Source: Ignavibacteriota bacterium (GTDB lineage: Bacteria > Bacteroidota > Ignavibacteria > Kapaibacteriales > UBA961). Taken from it: a stretch of DNA of 44,463 nt. This document shows, piece after piece, positions 35,785 to 44,463 of this stretch. The position numbers and the translations under genes were made by a program. Within the stretch, counting starts at the first letter, position 1. Each line of letters opens with the position of its first letter. The notes beneath the pieces are model-generated. The model was not told where the DNA came from. It saw nothing but the letters and a program-made list of their open reading frames with translations, and ran no database searches. The stretch spans positions 1-44,463 of the forward strand of contig JACPWH010000018.1 of assembly GCA_016197185.1 (NCBI GenBank), in the 5' to 3' direction.

Positions 35785-35824
35785 ATGCCTTGTCATCATT
35801 CCCCCCGATGACGAGGCATTTTTA
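35785..35824 (+). terminator. Terminator downstream of tRNA-Gly
   Basis: ATGCCTTGTCATC (35785-35797) pairs with GATGACGAGGCAT (35807-35819) with one G-T pair, a 9-base loop and a T tract. It is 36 bases after the tRNA. Confidence 0.88.
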
Positions 35825-36221
35825 TAAGTATATTTACGTATTTTAAGTAAAAAAAAGTATTTAAGCAAAAAAAGTATTTGGTTGCAAATATTTCTTAGTG
35901 TATTTTCGTCTCATAATTACATCTATATTAGCCGAACTAATTCTCTGCCTACTGCACATTTCTACCTCAACTATAAAACGCGGTTTGCTTGTGTTTTTCT
36001 TTAACACTATCTATTTTTAGAAGGTTAGAATAAACAAAGTGGGCGTTTTGTATCTATATCTGTCTTTATTCTCTTTTGTATTAACCGATTAGTTTATTAA
36101 CATTTCCGTGTGAATCATTCAACGGATAGTTTTTTACGCCTATACAAAATTCAAGTATGACCGGACGTTTACCCATTTAATTGTCAGTAGTTTTTATAAA
36201 ACCATAAGAGGTAACTCCTTT
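35825..36221. other. Intergenic region upstream of porU
   Basis: About 400 AT-rich bases without a gene. It holds a near-direct repeat of AAAAAAAGTATTT around 35849 and 35866, and the candidate porU promoter at 35989-36019. The roughly 195-base leader between that promoter and porU ends in AGAGGTAA, a possible weak ribosome-binding site. No RNA fold stands out. Confidence 0.45.
35989..36019 (+). promoter_or_regulatory. Candidate porU-porV promoter
   Basis: TTG (35989-35991), 20 bases, TATTTTTA (36012-36019), matching TAnnTTTG except for the last base. It would give a leader of about 195 bases before porU. Confidence 0.45.
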
Positions 36222-39200
36222 ATGAAACTATCATCTATCAAGCGTACATCACCTGTTTTTGTGGTGCTTTTTGCAGCAATACTTGTAATGCCAAGTTGCT
36301 TGTTCGGACAATCTATTTTTACCGGAAGAGGGCTGGAAGTAATTCGTTCTTCAGCCTCTGAATTAGTAATAAGTTATACTCCTCAATTTGAGAAATTGGA
36401 TACAATTCTCACTTCATCCGGTGAGCAGACTATTATCCCCAGGATTCAAGGAGCGGCAATCTCACAATCAAACTACGGAGCACCCTCTTTACTTACTGTT
36501 TCTGCTCCGATTGCAATCCCCTCACCTTCGGATTTTACAATTACAAACATTCAAACAATTGGTGTTCGCAGGATTGCGCAAAAAATGTCACCGGCACCTA
36601 CTCCGTATCGGAACGGTGAATTTCATGAAGCAGTTTACGAACTTCGTCCTGAATTATACCAATCGGCAGCACCAAAAGATTGGGCAACTCTTACTTACGG
36701 CGGGATTGCTCGAAACAAATATATTGCAGACTTGTCAATTATTGCTGCACGGTACGATGGTGTATCGCAAACAGTTGAACTCCCTTCTAAAATTATCATA
36801 ACAATACGTTTTGCAGGTGGCGTTCCCGTTAATAAACAGGGAAAAGATGACTATAACGTTTTTCAAGTTCTTAATAATGAGCAATCAAAGTCATGGAGAA
36901 TAAATGAGACTTCACTGGCAAAGCTGTCTGATGGCAATAAAATCCTAAGTGCAGGAAAATGGGTAAAAATTACAATTGAAAGTGAAGGGATTTATAAGAT
37001 AGATGCAGCAATGCTCTCAAAATATGGTATTAACCTTACAGCCTCCGATGTATCGACTATAAAAGTATTCGGGAATGGCGGAGTGCTTATGACGGAAGAC
37101 GGCAGCCAATCCCTCAAAAATAAAATGCAGGAACAGCCGATAATCGTCAGAACAAAACCTAATGGAGAACTTGAAGCTATTCTTTTTTATGCAAGCGGAC
37201 CCAATGGTTTTGAATATAAAAATAATTCGTTTATCCATTATACCAACCCATATTCAACAACAAGTTCTTACCTTATAACAGTTGGTGGTGAAGCTGGATT
37301 GCGTGCTTCTGAACTTGAAGAGCCTTCAACTCCTATTGTAAACAGACCGACAAGTTATACTGCCCGTTTGTTTAATGAAGAAGAATTGACAAATGCTTTT
37401 ATTATCCCTTCGGGCAGGACATGGTTCGGCAGAACTGTTGATAACTCCTTACCTCAGATATTTACCACACCCCTTCAAAATTTAGTAAAAAACGGTGAAA
37501 TCCTTTATCGTTATGCGGTTGCTCATCGCAGTGCAAAAAATGGAAGTTTCGCCATTACTGAGAATGGTACAACTTTGGACACAGTGCAAATACCCGGCGT
37601 GAATCAGAACAACAACTCGAGTAATTACACGGAATCCTATTCGGTGGTTGGTTCTGCTAAGATTCCTGCTTCCGCAATTGCTACCGATAATCGCAGTGTT
37701 CTAAAATTTACCTACTCAAATACAGGCAGCAGTTCAGCAAGCGGGTTGATGGATTGGTTCGAAATTCAATATCCCAGAGAGTGTATTGCAATCAATAACG
37801 AAATGGAATTTCTATCCGATGTAACACTTAACGGAGGTACCGAGTACTCTTTAAATGGGTTTTCAGGAGAGATATTCGGGTTTGATGCAACCAACCGTGC
37901 GCAGCCCAAGATGCTCAAGAATTTTGCATCGACAGGTGGTATGTTTATTGTTCGTAGTGATTTGGCTGCCGGAACACCAAAAAGATTCTATATATCATCT
38001 ACACTTAAAACGCCACGCTTATTAGAAACAGCAGATGTAGCTGATTTGCGTTCAAACTTTGCAAATACAGATGTTGTTGTAATTACTCACAAAAGCCTTT
38101 TGGAATCAGCTGTCAAATTCAAAGAATACCGTGAATCACAAAAAGAATTATCGGTAAGTGTTGTAACTACCGAACAGATTTTTAATGAATTTTCCGGTGG
38201 AATGACTGATGTGACTGCTATTCGCGATTTTCTTGCCTTTGCATATACTAACTGGTCGAACAAACCAAAGTATGTGCTTTTATGGGGAGATGGTCACAGC
38301 GATTATAAGAACATACAAACTCAAGAAACAAACTTTGTTCCACCGTATGAATCTGAGTATTACGATGGTCCATTCGATGAAACCGGAACTTACACCACCG
38401 ATGACTATTTTGCACGTATTGCAGGAAATGATCGCAAAGTTGATATGGCTATTTCACGTATCCCTATTCCTACACCTGAAATGGGACAGTGGATTGTGGA
38501 GAAAATTAAACATTACGAAACTGAGTCTCAGCAAGGTGAATGGCAATCTACAGTGACCTTAGTAGCTGATGACGGTTTAACAACACAAACTGATGACGGT
38601 ACGGAGCATACTCAGGGGTCTGAAGATTTATCGAAATACTCAATACCGGAGGATATGCAGCAGCATAAGGTTTATCTGGCTGAATATCCTGTTGAAAATG
38701 TTCCTAACGGTCGGCGTAAACCGGCTGTTACAGCACAACTTCTTAATGAAGTAAATACTAACGGCTCAGTTCTTCTAAGTTGGGTTGGGCATGGAAGTCC
38801 CCGAGTTTGGGCACATGAATTGATATTCGAAAGAGAAACAACAATACCACAGATGACTAATTTGAATAAATTGTTCTTCCTGACAGCAGCAACTTGTGAT
38901 TTCGCACGTTTTGACGATGGCGATCACCAAAGCGGTGCAGAGGAATTGGTATTCAGTAAAACAGGCGGTGCCATTGGAGTGTTTGCTGCGTCACGACCTG
39001 TTTTCTCCTATGAAAACAAGCAGATAGCAGCGTTGTTTTATAAATTTTTGTTCTCACGTGCTGCAGACGGGAAGTATCTGCGGTTGGGTGACATTATGTA
39101 TAATGTAAAGCAAGAAAGAGATTCTCAGAACGATGAAAAGTATTTTTTGCTCGGTGACCCAACTATGCGGTTGTTATTTCCTGAAAACATTGTACGCATA

Positions 39201-40271
39201 GATGCTATAAATGGTCAGAAGGTAACAGACAGTATTCCTTTAATGCCGCTTCTGAAAGCACTCTCTACTGTTACAATCGAGGGATCTATAATTACTCCAA
39301 AAAGTCCGGCAGTCGATACAAGTTTTAATGGTACTGCGCTGATTTCATTGGATGACAGTGATATTGACGCACGTGTAGAAGATGTTGCCGACGGTGTGGT
39401 ACATTCCATATTAAAAACCGGGGGGACTCTAAACAGAAGCGCATACAGGGTGAAAAACGGGTTGTTTAAAGCAGAGTTTGTAATGCCCCTGGATTTAAGT
39501 TTTACAAATAAACAGGGCAGGTTGTATGCGTATGCATTTTCCGATAAGAAAACGGCAAAGGGTGATTCACGTTCATTCCTGGTAGGTGGAATTATTGCAG
39601 ATGTAGAGCATTTTAATGATAAGAACGGACCGGCAATTTCTATATTTTTAGATGACCGTAGCTTTCAAGCAGGAAATTTGGTACGGAAATCGCCGTTACT
39701 TTTAGTGGATTTATTTGATTCAACCGGTATTAATACCACAGGGTCGAGTATTGGGCATAAGATTGAGGCGTGGTTTGATAATGAACCTGCCCCTCTTGAT
39801 CTCACTCCGAGTTTTACAACATCGCTGGATGATTCACGCAAAGGAAGTACTGAAAAACAAATATTTAATCTTGCTGCCGGTAATCATTCCGTAAAGGTAC
39901 GTGCATGGGATGTTCTCAACAATTATTCTGAAACCCAAACGAACTTTAGGGTTGCAAGCACAGACGGAAGGGTTATTACCGATAATTTACAATGCTATCC
40001 TAATCCTTCATCGAATGGAACAAACATAACGTTTCAACACAATCAATCACAGCCGTTTACTGTAGCAATTCATATCTTTACTGTAGATGGGCGCATGGTT
40101 AAATCAATAGCACAGACAATAGAAGGTCTGCATACTGCTTCGATAGCATGGGACGGTTTAGATGCTCTGGGGGCTAAAGTGAGCCAAGGCAGTTATGTGT
40201 TTACTGTGGATGTGCAAACAATCCTCGGTGATTCCGAACAATTGTTCGGAAAAATTTCAATAGTACAATAA
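36222..40271 (+). CDS. porU: Type IX secretion sortase PorU (C25 peptidase)
   Basis: 1349 residues, somewhat longer than the P. gingivalis protein. After a signal peptide (to about residue 29, LFGQ) comes a beta-rich N-terminal region, then the gingipain-type caspase-like domain with the catalytic His857 in SWVGHGS and Cys892 in TAATCDFARF, the right spacing for the C25 family. The C-terminus (about 1258-1349, CYPNPSSNGTNITF..) is an FlgD-Ig/T9SS-like sorting domain. PorU cleaves the sorting tails of cargo and attaches it to the surface. porV follows 30 bases later, as in other Bacteroidota. Confidence 0.94.
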   Translation: MKLSSIKRTSPVFVVLFAAILVMPSCLFGQSIFTGRGLEVIRSSASELVISYTPQFEKLDTILTSSGEQTIIPRIQGAAISQSNYGAPSLLTVSAPIAIPSPSDFTITNIQTIGVRRIAQKMSPAPTPYRNGEFHEAVYELRPELYQSAAPKDWATLTYGGIARNKYIADLSIIAARYDGVSQTVELPSKIIITIRFAGGVPVNKQGKDDYNVFQVLNNEQSKSWRINETSLAKLSDGNKILSAGKWVKITIESEGIYKIDAAMLSKYGINLTASDVSTIKVFGNGGVLMTEDGSQSLKNKMQEQPIIVRTKPNGELEAILFYASGPNGFEYKNNSFIHYTNPYSTTSSYLITVGGEAGLRASELEEPSTPIVNRPTSYTARLFNEEELTNAFIIPSGRTWFGRTVDNSLPQIFTTPLQNLVKNGEILYRYAVAHRSAKNGSFAITENGTTLDTVQIPGVNQNNNSSNYTESYSVVGSAKIPASAIATDNRSVLKFTYSNTGSSSASGLMDWFEIQYPRECIAINNEMEFLSDVTLNGGTEYSLNGFSGEIFGFDATNRAQPKMLKNFASTGGMFIVRSDLAAGTPKRFYISSTLKTPRLLETADVADLRSNFANTDVVVITHKSLLESAVKFKEYRESQKELSVSVVTTEQIFNEFSGGMTDVTAIRDFLAFAYTNWSNKPKYVLLWGDGHSDYKNIQTQETNFVPPYESEYYDGPFDETGTYTTDDYFARIAGNDRKVDMAISRIPIPTPEMGQWIVEKIKHYETESQQGEWQSTVTLVADDGLTTQTDDGTEHTQGSEDLSKYSIPEDMQQHKVYLAEYPVENVPNGRRKPAVTAQLLNEVNTNGSVLLSWVGHGSPRVWAHELIFERETTIPQMTNLNKLFFLTAATCDFARFDDGDHQSGAEELVFSKTGGAIGVFAASRPVFSYENKQIAALFYKFLFSRAADGKYLRLGDIMYNVKQERDSQNDEKYFLLGDPTMRLLFPENIVRIDAINGQKVTDSIPLMPLLKALSTVTIEGSIITPKSPAVDTSFNGTALISLDDSDIDARVEDVADGVVHSILKTGGTLNRSAYRVKNGLFKAEFVMPLDLSFTNKQGRLYAYAFSDKKTAKGDSRSFLVGGIIADVEHFNDKNGPAISIFLDDRSFQAGNLVRKSPLLLVDLFDSTGINTTGSSIGHKIEAWFDNEPAPLDLTPSFTTSLDDSRKGSTEKQIFNLAAGNHSVKVRAWDVLNNYSETQTNFRVASTDGRVITDNLQCYPNPSSNGTNITFQHNQSQPFTVAIHIFTVDGRMVKSIAQTIEGLHTASIAWDGLDALGAKVSQGSYVFTVDVQTILGDSEQLFGKISIVQ

Positions 40272-40301
40272 TCATTATTATTTTCAAAAGGACTTACGAT
40301 T

Positions 40302-41375
40302 ATGAAACGTAATTTTTTGGCAACGCCGTTATTGATAGCTGCTGCATTGTGTCTTTCGGCTTTCGACGCAACAGCCCAAGGAACATCTGCAGTTCCTTTT
40401 CTATTGATTTCGGCAGATGCCCGTGCAGGTGGGATGGGTGAAGTTGGAACAGCGATAGCGGACAACGTAAATGCAATGTTTTGGAATCCAGGCGGGTTGG
40501 GTTTCCAAAATTCACGTCAAATTTCACTGAATTTTTCTCGCTGGTTGCCACAGTTCAATGCAGATTTGTTTTATAGCTATGGCGGTTATGTTCAGAATGT
40601 AGAATCTCTCGATGGTATGATTGGTGTGAATTTTATTCTGATGAATCTTGGTGAATTCCAACGTACATTCGAAAATGGCGGACTTGGTTCGAAATTCCGT
40701 TCCAACGAATTTTCATTAGGTGTTTCTTACGGTACGATGATCGCTGATGATATTGGTGCAGGGATACAACTGCGTTATATCCAATCAAACTTAGCTCCAA
40801 TCAATGTGAGCAGCGGTAGTGCAGGCAAAGGTGTGAGCGGTAGCTTTGACTTGGGAGTGCTATGGAAACCGACTAAATTGGAATTGTTCGATGTAGATTT
40901 GAACGAAAAGTTTGCACTTGGTGTAAATTTGCAAAATGTGGGTCCGAAAGTAACCTATTATCAAGAATCAGACCCACTCCCTACTACCCTTCGTTTGGGT
41001 ACTGCCTTAAATTTGGTACGCGATGAGTTCAATGATCTGACATTTTCGATTGATATGTCGAAACTGCTTGTTCGCCGGGATAAAGATGTATCCGATCCTA
41101 TTCCGCTTTCGTTTATTACCTCATGGCAAAAAGGCGGGGTGGATGTATCGATGGGTGCTGAATATTGGTATGAAAAAATTGTAGCATTGCGCGTAGGTTA
41201 CTTTACTGAGCCAGCAACTGCCGGTAATCGTAACTTTATGACATTCGGAGCCGGGATTCGCTATGATATTTTTAATCTTGATTTTAGTTTCATCAATACA
41301 ATTGAAGATAATCATCCTCTTGCCAACACAATGAGATTTTCGATGGTGATTGATTGGGCAAACAGCGGAAAATAG
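40302..41375 (+). CDS. porV: Type IX secretion outer-membrane protein PorV
   Basis: 357 residues: signal peptide (to about 25, ATAQG), then FLLISADARAGGMGEVGTAIADNVNAMFWNPGGLG-type opening of the PorV/PorQ family (about 33-67; the A-R-A-x-G-M-G-x-x-G and W-N-P-A/G-G-L motifs), the FadL-like barrel strands throughout, and a late WANSGK tail. PorV binds the sorting tails of cargo emerging from the SprA translocon and delivers them to PorU. A GAAAAGGA-like sequence precedes the start. Second gene of the porU-porV operon; the length is slightly shorter than in P. gingivalis. Confidence 0.94.
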   Translation: MKRNFLATPLLIAAALCLSAFDATAQGTSAVPFLLISADARAGGMGEVGTAIADNVNAMFWNPGGLGFQNSRQISLNFSRWLPQFNADLFYSYGGYVQNVESLDGMIGVNFILMNLGEFQRTFENGGLGSKFRSNEFSLGVSYGTMIADDIGAGIQLRYIQSNLAPINVSSGSAGKGVSGSFDLGVLWKPTKLELFDVDLNEKFALGVNLQNVGPKVTYYQESDPLPTTLRLGTALNLVRDEFNDLTFSIDMSKLLVRRDKDVSDPIPLSFITSWQKGGVDVSMGAEYWYEKIVALRVGYFTEPATAGNRNFMTFGAGIRYDIFNLDFSFINTIEDNHPLANTMRFSMVIDWANSGK

Positions 41376-41545
41376 AATTTGAATTAAAATAAATCACGAA
41401 GAAATATCTTCGGGCAGATATTTTCCTGATTCTATCGGAACGGCTTTCCACAATAGAAATACTGTGGCTACGTCGTAGTAGTTCTTTTAATAAAGAAATT
41501 CCGAGTAAAACAGGAAGATTGTATCACTCTTACGAACGGTTTGGC

Positions 41546-42406
41546 ATGAGAATTACAAAGCAATATACTAATCGGGAAAGCCAGTCTTTAGATAAATATT
41601 TGCAAGAAATCGGGCGAGTAGAATTACTCAGTCCTAATGATGAAATAGACCTCGCTCGAGCAATCAAGCGTGGCGGGTGGGACGGAGAACGTGGGCTTGA
41701 AAGATTGGTAAAAGCAAATCTTCGATTCGTAGTGAGTGTTGCCAAGCAATACCAAAATCAGGGTCTTTCACTCGGCGATCTTATCAATGAAGGTAATCTT
41801 GGTTTAATAAAAGCAGCTAAGCGTTTTGATGAAACTCGAGGATTTAAGTTCATTTCTTACGCTGTATGGTGGATTCGTCAGTCTATCCTTCAAGCACTTG
41901 CAGAACAATCACGTATTGTCCGTTTGCCATTGAACCGGGTAGGTGCACTCAATAAAATTGGTAAAAAATTTAGTGAACTTGAGCAGGCTTTCGAGCGCGA
42001 ACCGACTGCATCGGAACTTGCAGAACAACTTGATATGAGTGTATCCGAGATAACGGAAACAATTAAAATATCAGGGAGACACTTATCAGTAGATGCTCCG
42101 TTTGTGCAAGGTGAAGACAATCGTTTGCTCGATATTTTGCCAAATGACCAACAGCCGCCTCCTGATGCTGAACTCATGAGAGAATCGCTTAGAGTAGAAG
42201 TTCAGCAAGTATTGAACACACTCTCTCTTCGTGAGGCTGAAGTTATCAAACTTTATTTCGGATTAGACGGTGTGTGCCTTACTCTGGAAGAAATCGGTGA
42301 AAAATTTAACTTGACCCGTGAACGTGTTCGGCAAATTAAAGAAAAAGCAATCAGGCGTTTGCGCCATGCCTCGCGTTCAAAGTCGCTGCGCTCCTATTTG
42401 GGGTAA
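41546..42406 (+). CDS. rpoD: RNA polymerase primary sigma factor, RpoD/SigA
   Basis: 286 residues from ATG 41546 ([20 protein letters not shown]), the standard Bacteroidota SigA N-terminus; the ATG-like start nine codons upstream is less typical. Region 1.2 ([27 protein letters not shown]), regions 2.1-2.4 ([34 protein letters not shown]), region 3 and region 4.2 ([29 protein letters not shown]) are all present. Bacteroidota lack region 1.1, as here. This factor reads the TTG-N20-TAnnTTTG promoters seen in front of several genes of the window. A terminator follows. Confidence 0.95.
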   Translation: MRITKQYTNRESQSLDKYLQEIGRVELLSPNDEIDLARAIKRGGWDGERGLERLVKANLRFVVSVAKQYQNQGLSLGDLINEGNLGLIKAAKRFDETRGFKFISYAVWWIRQSILQALAEQSRIVRLPLNRVGALNKIGKKFSELEQAFEREPTASELAEQLDMSVSEITETIKISGRHLSVDAPFVQGEDNRLLDILPNDQQPPPDAELMRESLRVEVQQVLNTLSLREAEVIKLYFGLDGVCLTLEEIGEKFNLTRERVRQIKEKAIRRLRHASRSKSLRSYLG

Positions 42407-42422
42407 AAATTTCAATATTGAA

Positions 42423-42458
42423 AAAATGCCTGATAATAGTCAGGCATTTTGCTTTTTT
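42423..42458 (+). terminator. Intrinsic terminator after rpoD
   Basis: An 11-bp perfect stem AAAATGCCTGA (42423-42433) with TCAGGCATTTT (42440-42450), loop TAATAG, followed by GC and six T residues. It starts 16 bases after the rpoD stop. Confidence 0.92.
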
Positions 42459-42568
42459 GTTTGTTTGTGAACTGTTCAACCGCTATTTTGGGCGATTGGA
42501 AAGCAACAATATATAATGCTTCACCTGCCTGATTATCTTAACTACTATCTACTACGGGAGTTCCCAAA

Positions 42569-43849
42569 GTGGCTGAAGACGAAAATAAACAATATTCACA
42601 GAAAAGACCTCAGAGGAGACGGTATGATAACCGTCGCCAAGTATCAATTCAAACAGGTGATATTCAAGAAGTAGCGATATCAGGCGCACAGATTGATAAT
42701 TCACAAGATGCGTCGCGTCAAAACCCAAAGAAAGAACATTCTTCATCCCAGAGTACTCAGGCAAGCCCTTCAGGAAGTTCTTCCGCACAAACGGGTCAAA
42801 ATCCTCGTCCCAAAAATATTGATAAAGCACAGCAAAATCCTTCTGGAAATGCACCGTTGCAACCCAATCAAAATCCTCGATCTCGAAACCACGAAAACAG
42901 GAATCAACATTCTAACTCTCAACTTAATATCTCGGTTGTGATTCCTCTTCTTAATGAAGATGAATCCTTGCCAGAATTGGCAAAGTTGCTCAAAGAAACG
43001 CTCGGAATAGTAGCCGGAGACAAATATGAAGTGATTTTTATTGATGATGGCTCAACAGACAGATCATTTGAAGTGCTTCGTCAGATACATCAAAAGGATA
43101 ATCGTTTCAAAGCGATACGTTTTCGTAGAAATTATGGTAAATCTGCAGCTCTTGCTGTGGGATTTGCAGAGGCTAAAGGCGATATTGTGATTACAATGGA
43201 TGCCGATTTGCAGGACGATCCAAAAGAAATTCCCCATCTGATTCAGAAATTGAACGAAGGGTATGATTTGGTTTCGGGATGGAAAAAGATACGCCATGAT
43301 CCTTTTCATAAAACGGTTCCTTCACGATTTTTTAATTATGTTACCTCCACCGTAAGCGGAATTAAACTTCATGATTTTAATTGCGGGCTAAAAGCATATC
43401 GTAAGGAAGTTGTAAAAACGTTGCAAGTATATGGTGAAATGCACAGATATTTACCTGCACTTGCGCATTGGGACGGTTTCAGAGTGGCTGAAATACCTGT
43501 TACCCATCATGCACGGAGATTTGGTAAGTCAAAATTTGGATTCAGCCGATTTTTCAAAGGGTTTTTAGATCTACTTACTGTACTCTTTACCACAAGATAT
43601 GTAAAACGACCATTGCATTTATTCGGAACAGTCGGTACATTACTTGCACTCATTGGTTTCTGTACGGATTTATATTTAACAATAGAATGGTCATTAGGGA
43701 AAACTTCACTCAGTAACCGGCCGCTTGCTTTATTTGGTGTGGCATTGATTATCGTTGGCGTACAACTTATCAGTTTTGGTCTTATCGGGGAATTGTTAGT
43801 TAAGAATTTTCAAAAAAATGTGGAATATAGTGTCAGGGAAAGACTCTGA
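42569..43849 (+). CDS. GT2 glycosyltransferase (DPM1/ArnC-like) with disordered N-terminal extension
   Basis: 426 residues from a GTG at 42569, preceded at eight bases by GGGAG. Residues 1-118 are a Gln/Ser/Asn/Arg-rich, low-complexity segment without homology. The GT-A domain follows: ISVVIPLLNEDESLPEL (121-137), FIDDGSTDRS (157-166), MDADLQDDPKEI (210-221; DxD), GWKKIRHDP and FNCGLKAYR. Two C-terminal membrane helices (about 345-368 and 385-411) resemble the DPM1/ArnC/GtrB type that uses undecaprenyl phosphate. Likely transfers a sugar to a lipid carrier on the inner membrane. The acceptor is unknown. Confidence 0.88.
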   Translation: MAEDENKQYSQKRPQRRRYDNRRQVSIQTGDIQEVAISGAQIDNSQDASRQNPKKEHSSSQSTQASPSGSSSAQTGQNPRPKNIDKAQQNPSGNAPLQPNQNPRSRNHENRNQHSNSQLNISVVIPLLNEDESLPELAKLLKETLGIVAGDKYEVIFIDDGSTDRSFEVLRQIHQKDNRFKAIRFRRNYGKSAALAVGFAEAKGDIVITMDADLQDDPKEIPHLIQKLNEGYDLVSGWKKIRHDPFHKTVPSRFFNYVTSTVSGIKLHDFNCGLKAYRKEVVKTLQVYGEMHRYLPALAHWDGFRVAEIPVTHHARRFGKSKFGFSRFFKGFLDLLTVLFTTRYVKRPLHLFGTVGTLLALIGFCTDLYLTIEWSLGKTSLSNRPLALFGVALIIVGVQLISFGLIGELLVKNFQKNVEYSVRERL

Positions 43850-43915
43850 TATTGTCATTCAATGAATATATTGGTGCTAATATACATTCACCATCATTAT
43901 TTCTGAAGGAAAATT

Positions 43916-44463
43916 ATGATTAAAGTAGTGATAATGCTTGTAATTCTTGTTGGATTAGGGACTCAAACCGCATCATCTCAGACAGGGCTTGCCAAACCAC
44001 AACCTAAGAAAATAGTTTCTCAACCTATTACCAGACCATATACATTCCCTGAAATTCAAATTGGAATAGGACTTACTACTTCATGGCTTAACGGAGCAAA
44101 TCCTGCTACCGACATTATTTTCCCTAAAGATACAATCCATTCCATCGGAGGCGGTTTTAACGGTCAACAGCCGGGATTGGCAATCAGAGGCACTTTCATA
44201 ATGGACCCTGATCGACGTATGCGCATTACAGCAGGATTAGATTATATTTGGTACACGGGTCTCCAAAGAATTGAAGGACCGGGATATACATTTTATGCTC
44301 GCCATAATCTTGATTTGCCAACATTTGTATTAGGGTTCGAATATGCTTTTATGAATTTACCTCTTGCAAATGCCAGGATGTATGTAGGTGTAGATGCACG
44401 ATATGCCGTTCTTAGAAAGGGAGATTTCAGACGTAAAATTGTCTATAAACTTATTGATGTAAT
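43916..44463 (+). CDS. Outer-membrane beta-barrel protein, N-terminal part (3' truncated by window)
   Basis: ATG 43916 opens a frame to the end of the window, about 182 residues. It has a signal peptide (hydrophobic 5-15, cut near ASSQ). The mature part is amphipathic and glycine/aromatic rich with barrel-type strands: YTFPEIQIGIGLTTSW, GLAIRGTFIMDPD, ITAGLDYIWYTG, FVLGFEYAFMN, and MYVGVDARYAVL. AGAAGGAAAA precedes the start. It resembles small outer-membrane barrel proteins of the OmpW/OmpX-like group in Bacteroidota, without a firm family. The gene continues beyond the window. Confidence 0.6.
   Translation, partial: MIKVVIMLVILVGLGTQTASSQTGLAKPQPKKIVSQPITRPYTFPEIQIGIGLTTSWLNGANPATDIIFPKDTIHSIGGGFNGQQPGLAIRGTFIMDPDRRMRITAGLDYIWYTGLQRIEGPGYTFYARHNLDLPTFVLGFEYAFMNLPLANARMYVGVDARYAVLRKGDFRRKIVYKLIDV

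Noticed and set aside
41440-41480. A TTTCCACAA sequence with a small CCACA/TGTGG hairpin before rpoD, like a DnaA box
   Set aside because: It is a single weak match, not a cluster, and gives no evidence of an origin.

Overview
The window looks like chromosomal DNA of a free-living, Gram-negative member of the Bacteroidota/FCB group, possibly a Kapabacteria- or Ignavibacteria-like lineage. The support is: a type IX secretion pair (porU, porV) and a cargo protein with a type IX sorting tail; a short RpoD/SigA sigma factor; and promoters of the Bacteroidota form TTG-N20-TAnnTTTG in front of tRNA genes and an arsR gene. Many lipoproteins and beta-barrel proteins are present, and Shine-Dalgarno sequences are weak. 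The assignment to a particular lineage is inference; no rRNA is present.

Layout. 1-4.4 kb: end of a beta-barrel gene, a leftward operon ftsE-dapB-DUF1573, divergent anmK, a 303-bp gene-free AT-rich region packed with DnaA-box-like 9-mers (candidate oriC), and a thiN-like thiamine pyrophosphokinase. 4.5-10.3 kb: an M3 oligopeptidase gene with a disrupted N-terminal part, a two-subunit transketolase split by a lipoprotein gene, and a CCA-adding enzyme. 10.4-10.6 kb: tRNA-Ala and tRNA-Asp. 10.6-20.4 kb: an accessory-looking stretch with an autoregulated-looking arsR/AHSA1/DoxX cassette (DoxX broken), membrane protein, alpha/beta hydrolase, DUF4256, malic enzyme MaeB, a frameshifted DUF4234 gene, three tandem paralogous lipoproteins and a barrel-like protein. 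20.5-25 kb: FtsI-type penicillin-binding protein with two PASTA domains, a tyrosine recombinase lacking several catalytic residues, and a lone sugar-binding lipoprotein. 25.3-28 kb: Sua5/TsaC, HPr, ferritin, cobalamin adenosyltransferase. 28-30 kb: a putative structured RNA, a Cys-rich secreted protein and a T9SS cargo protein. 30-35.8 kb: ABC-F ATPase, DUF4920 lipoprotein, tRNA-Thr, a secreted TldD/PmbA-like protein, LipB, tRNA-Gly. 36-44.4 kb: porU, porV, rpoD, a GT2 glycosyltransferase and a truncated outer-membrane barrel gene.

How the parts connect. PorU and PorV form the sorting/attachment complex that would process cargo such as the protein at 28.7 kb. RpoD (41.5 kb) is the expected reader of the TTG-N20-TAnnTTTG promoters. 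None of the four tRNA genes encodes CCA, so the CCA-adding enzyme at 8.9 kb would be required. The most notable items are the candidate replication origin, the hairpin RNA plus Cys-rich/T9SS cargo locus, the lipoprotein paralogue array, the catalytically degenerate recombinase next to ftsI, and three broken reading frames. Two of the broken frames look like internal deletions of roughly 75-95 bp, which could be decay or assembly error.
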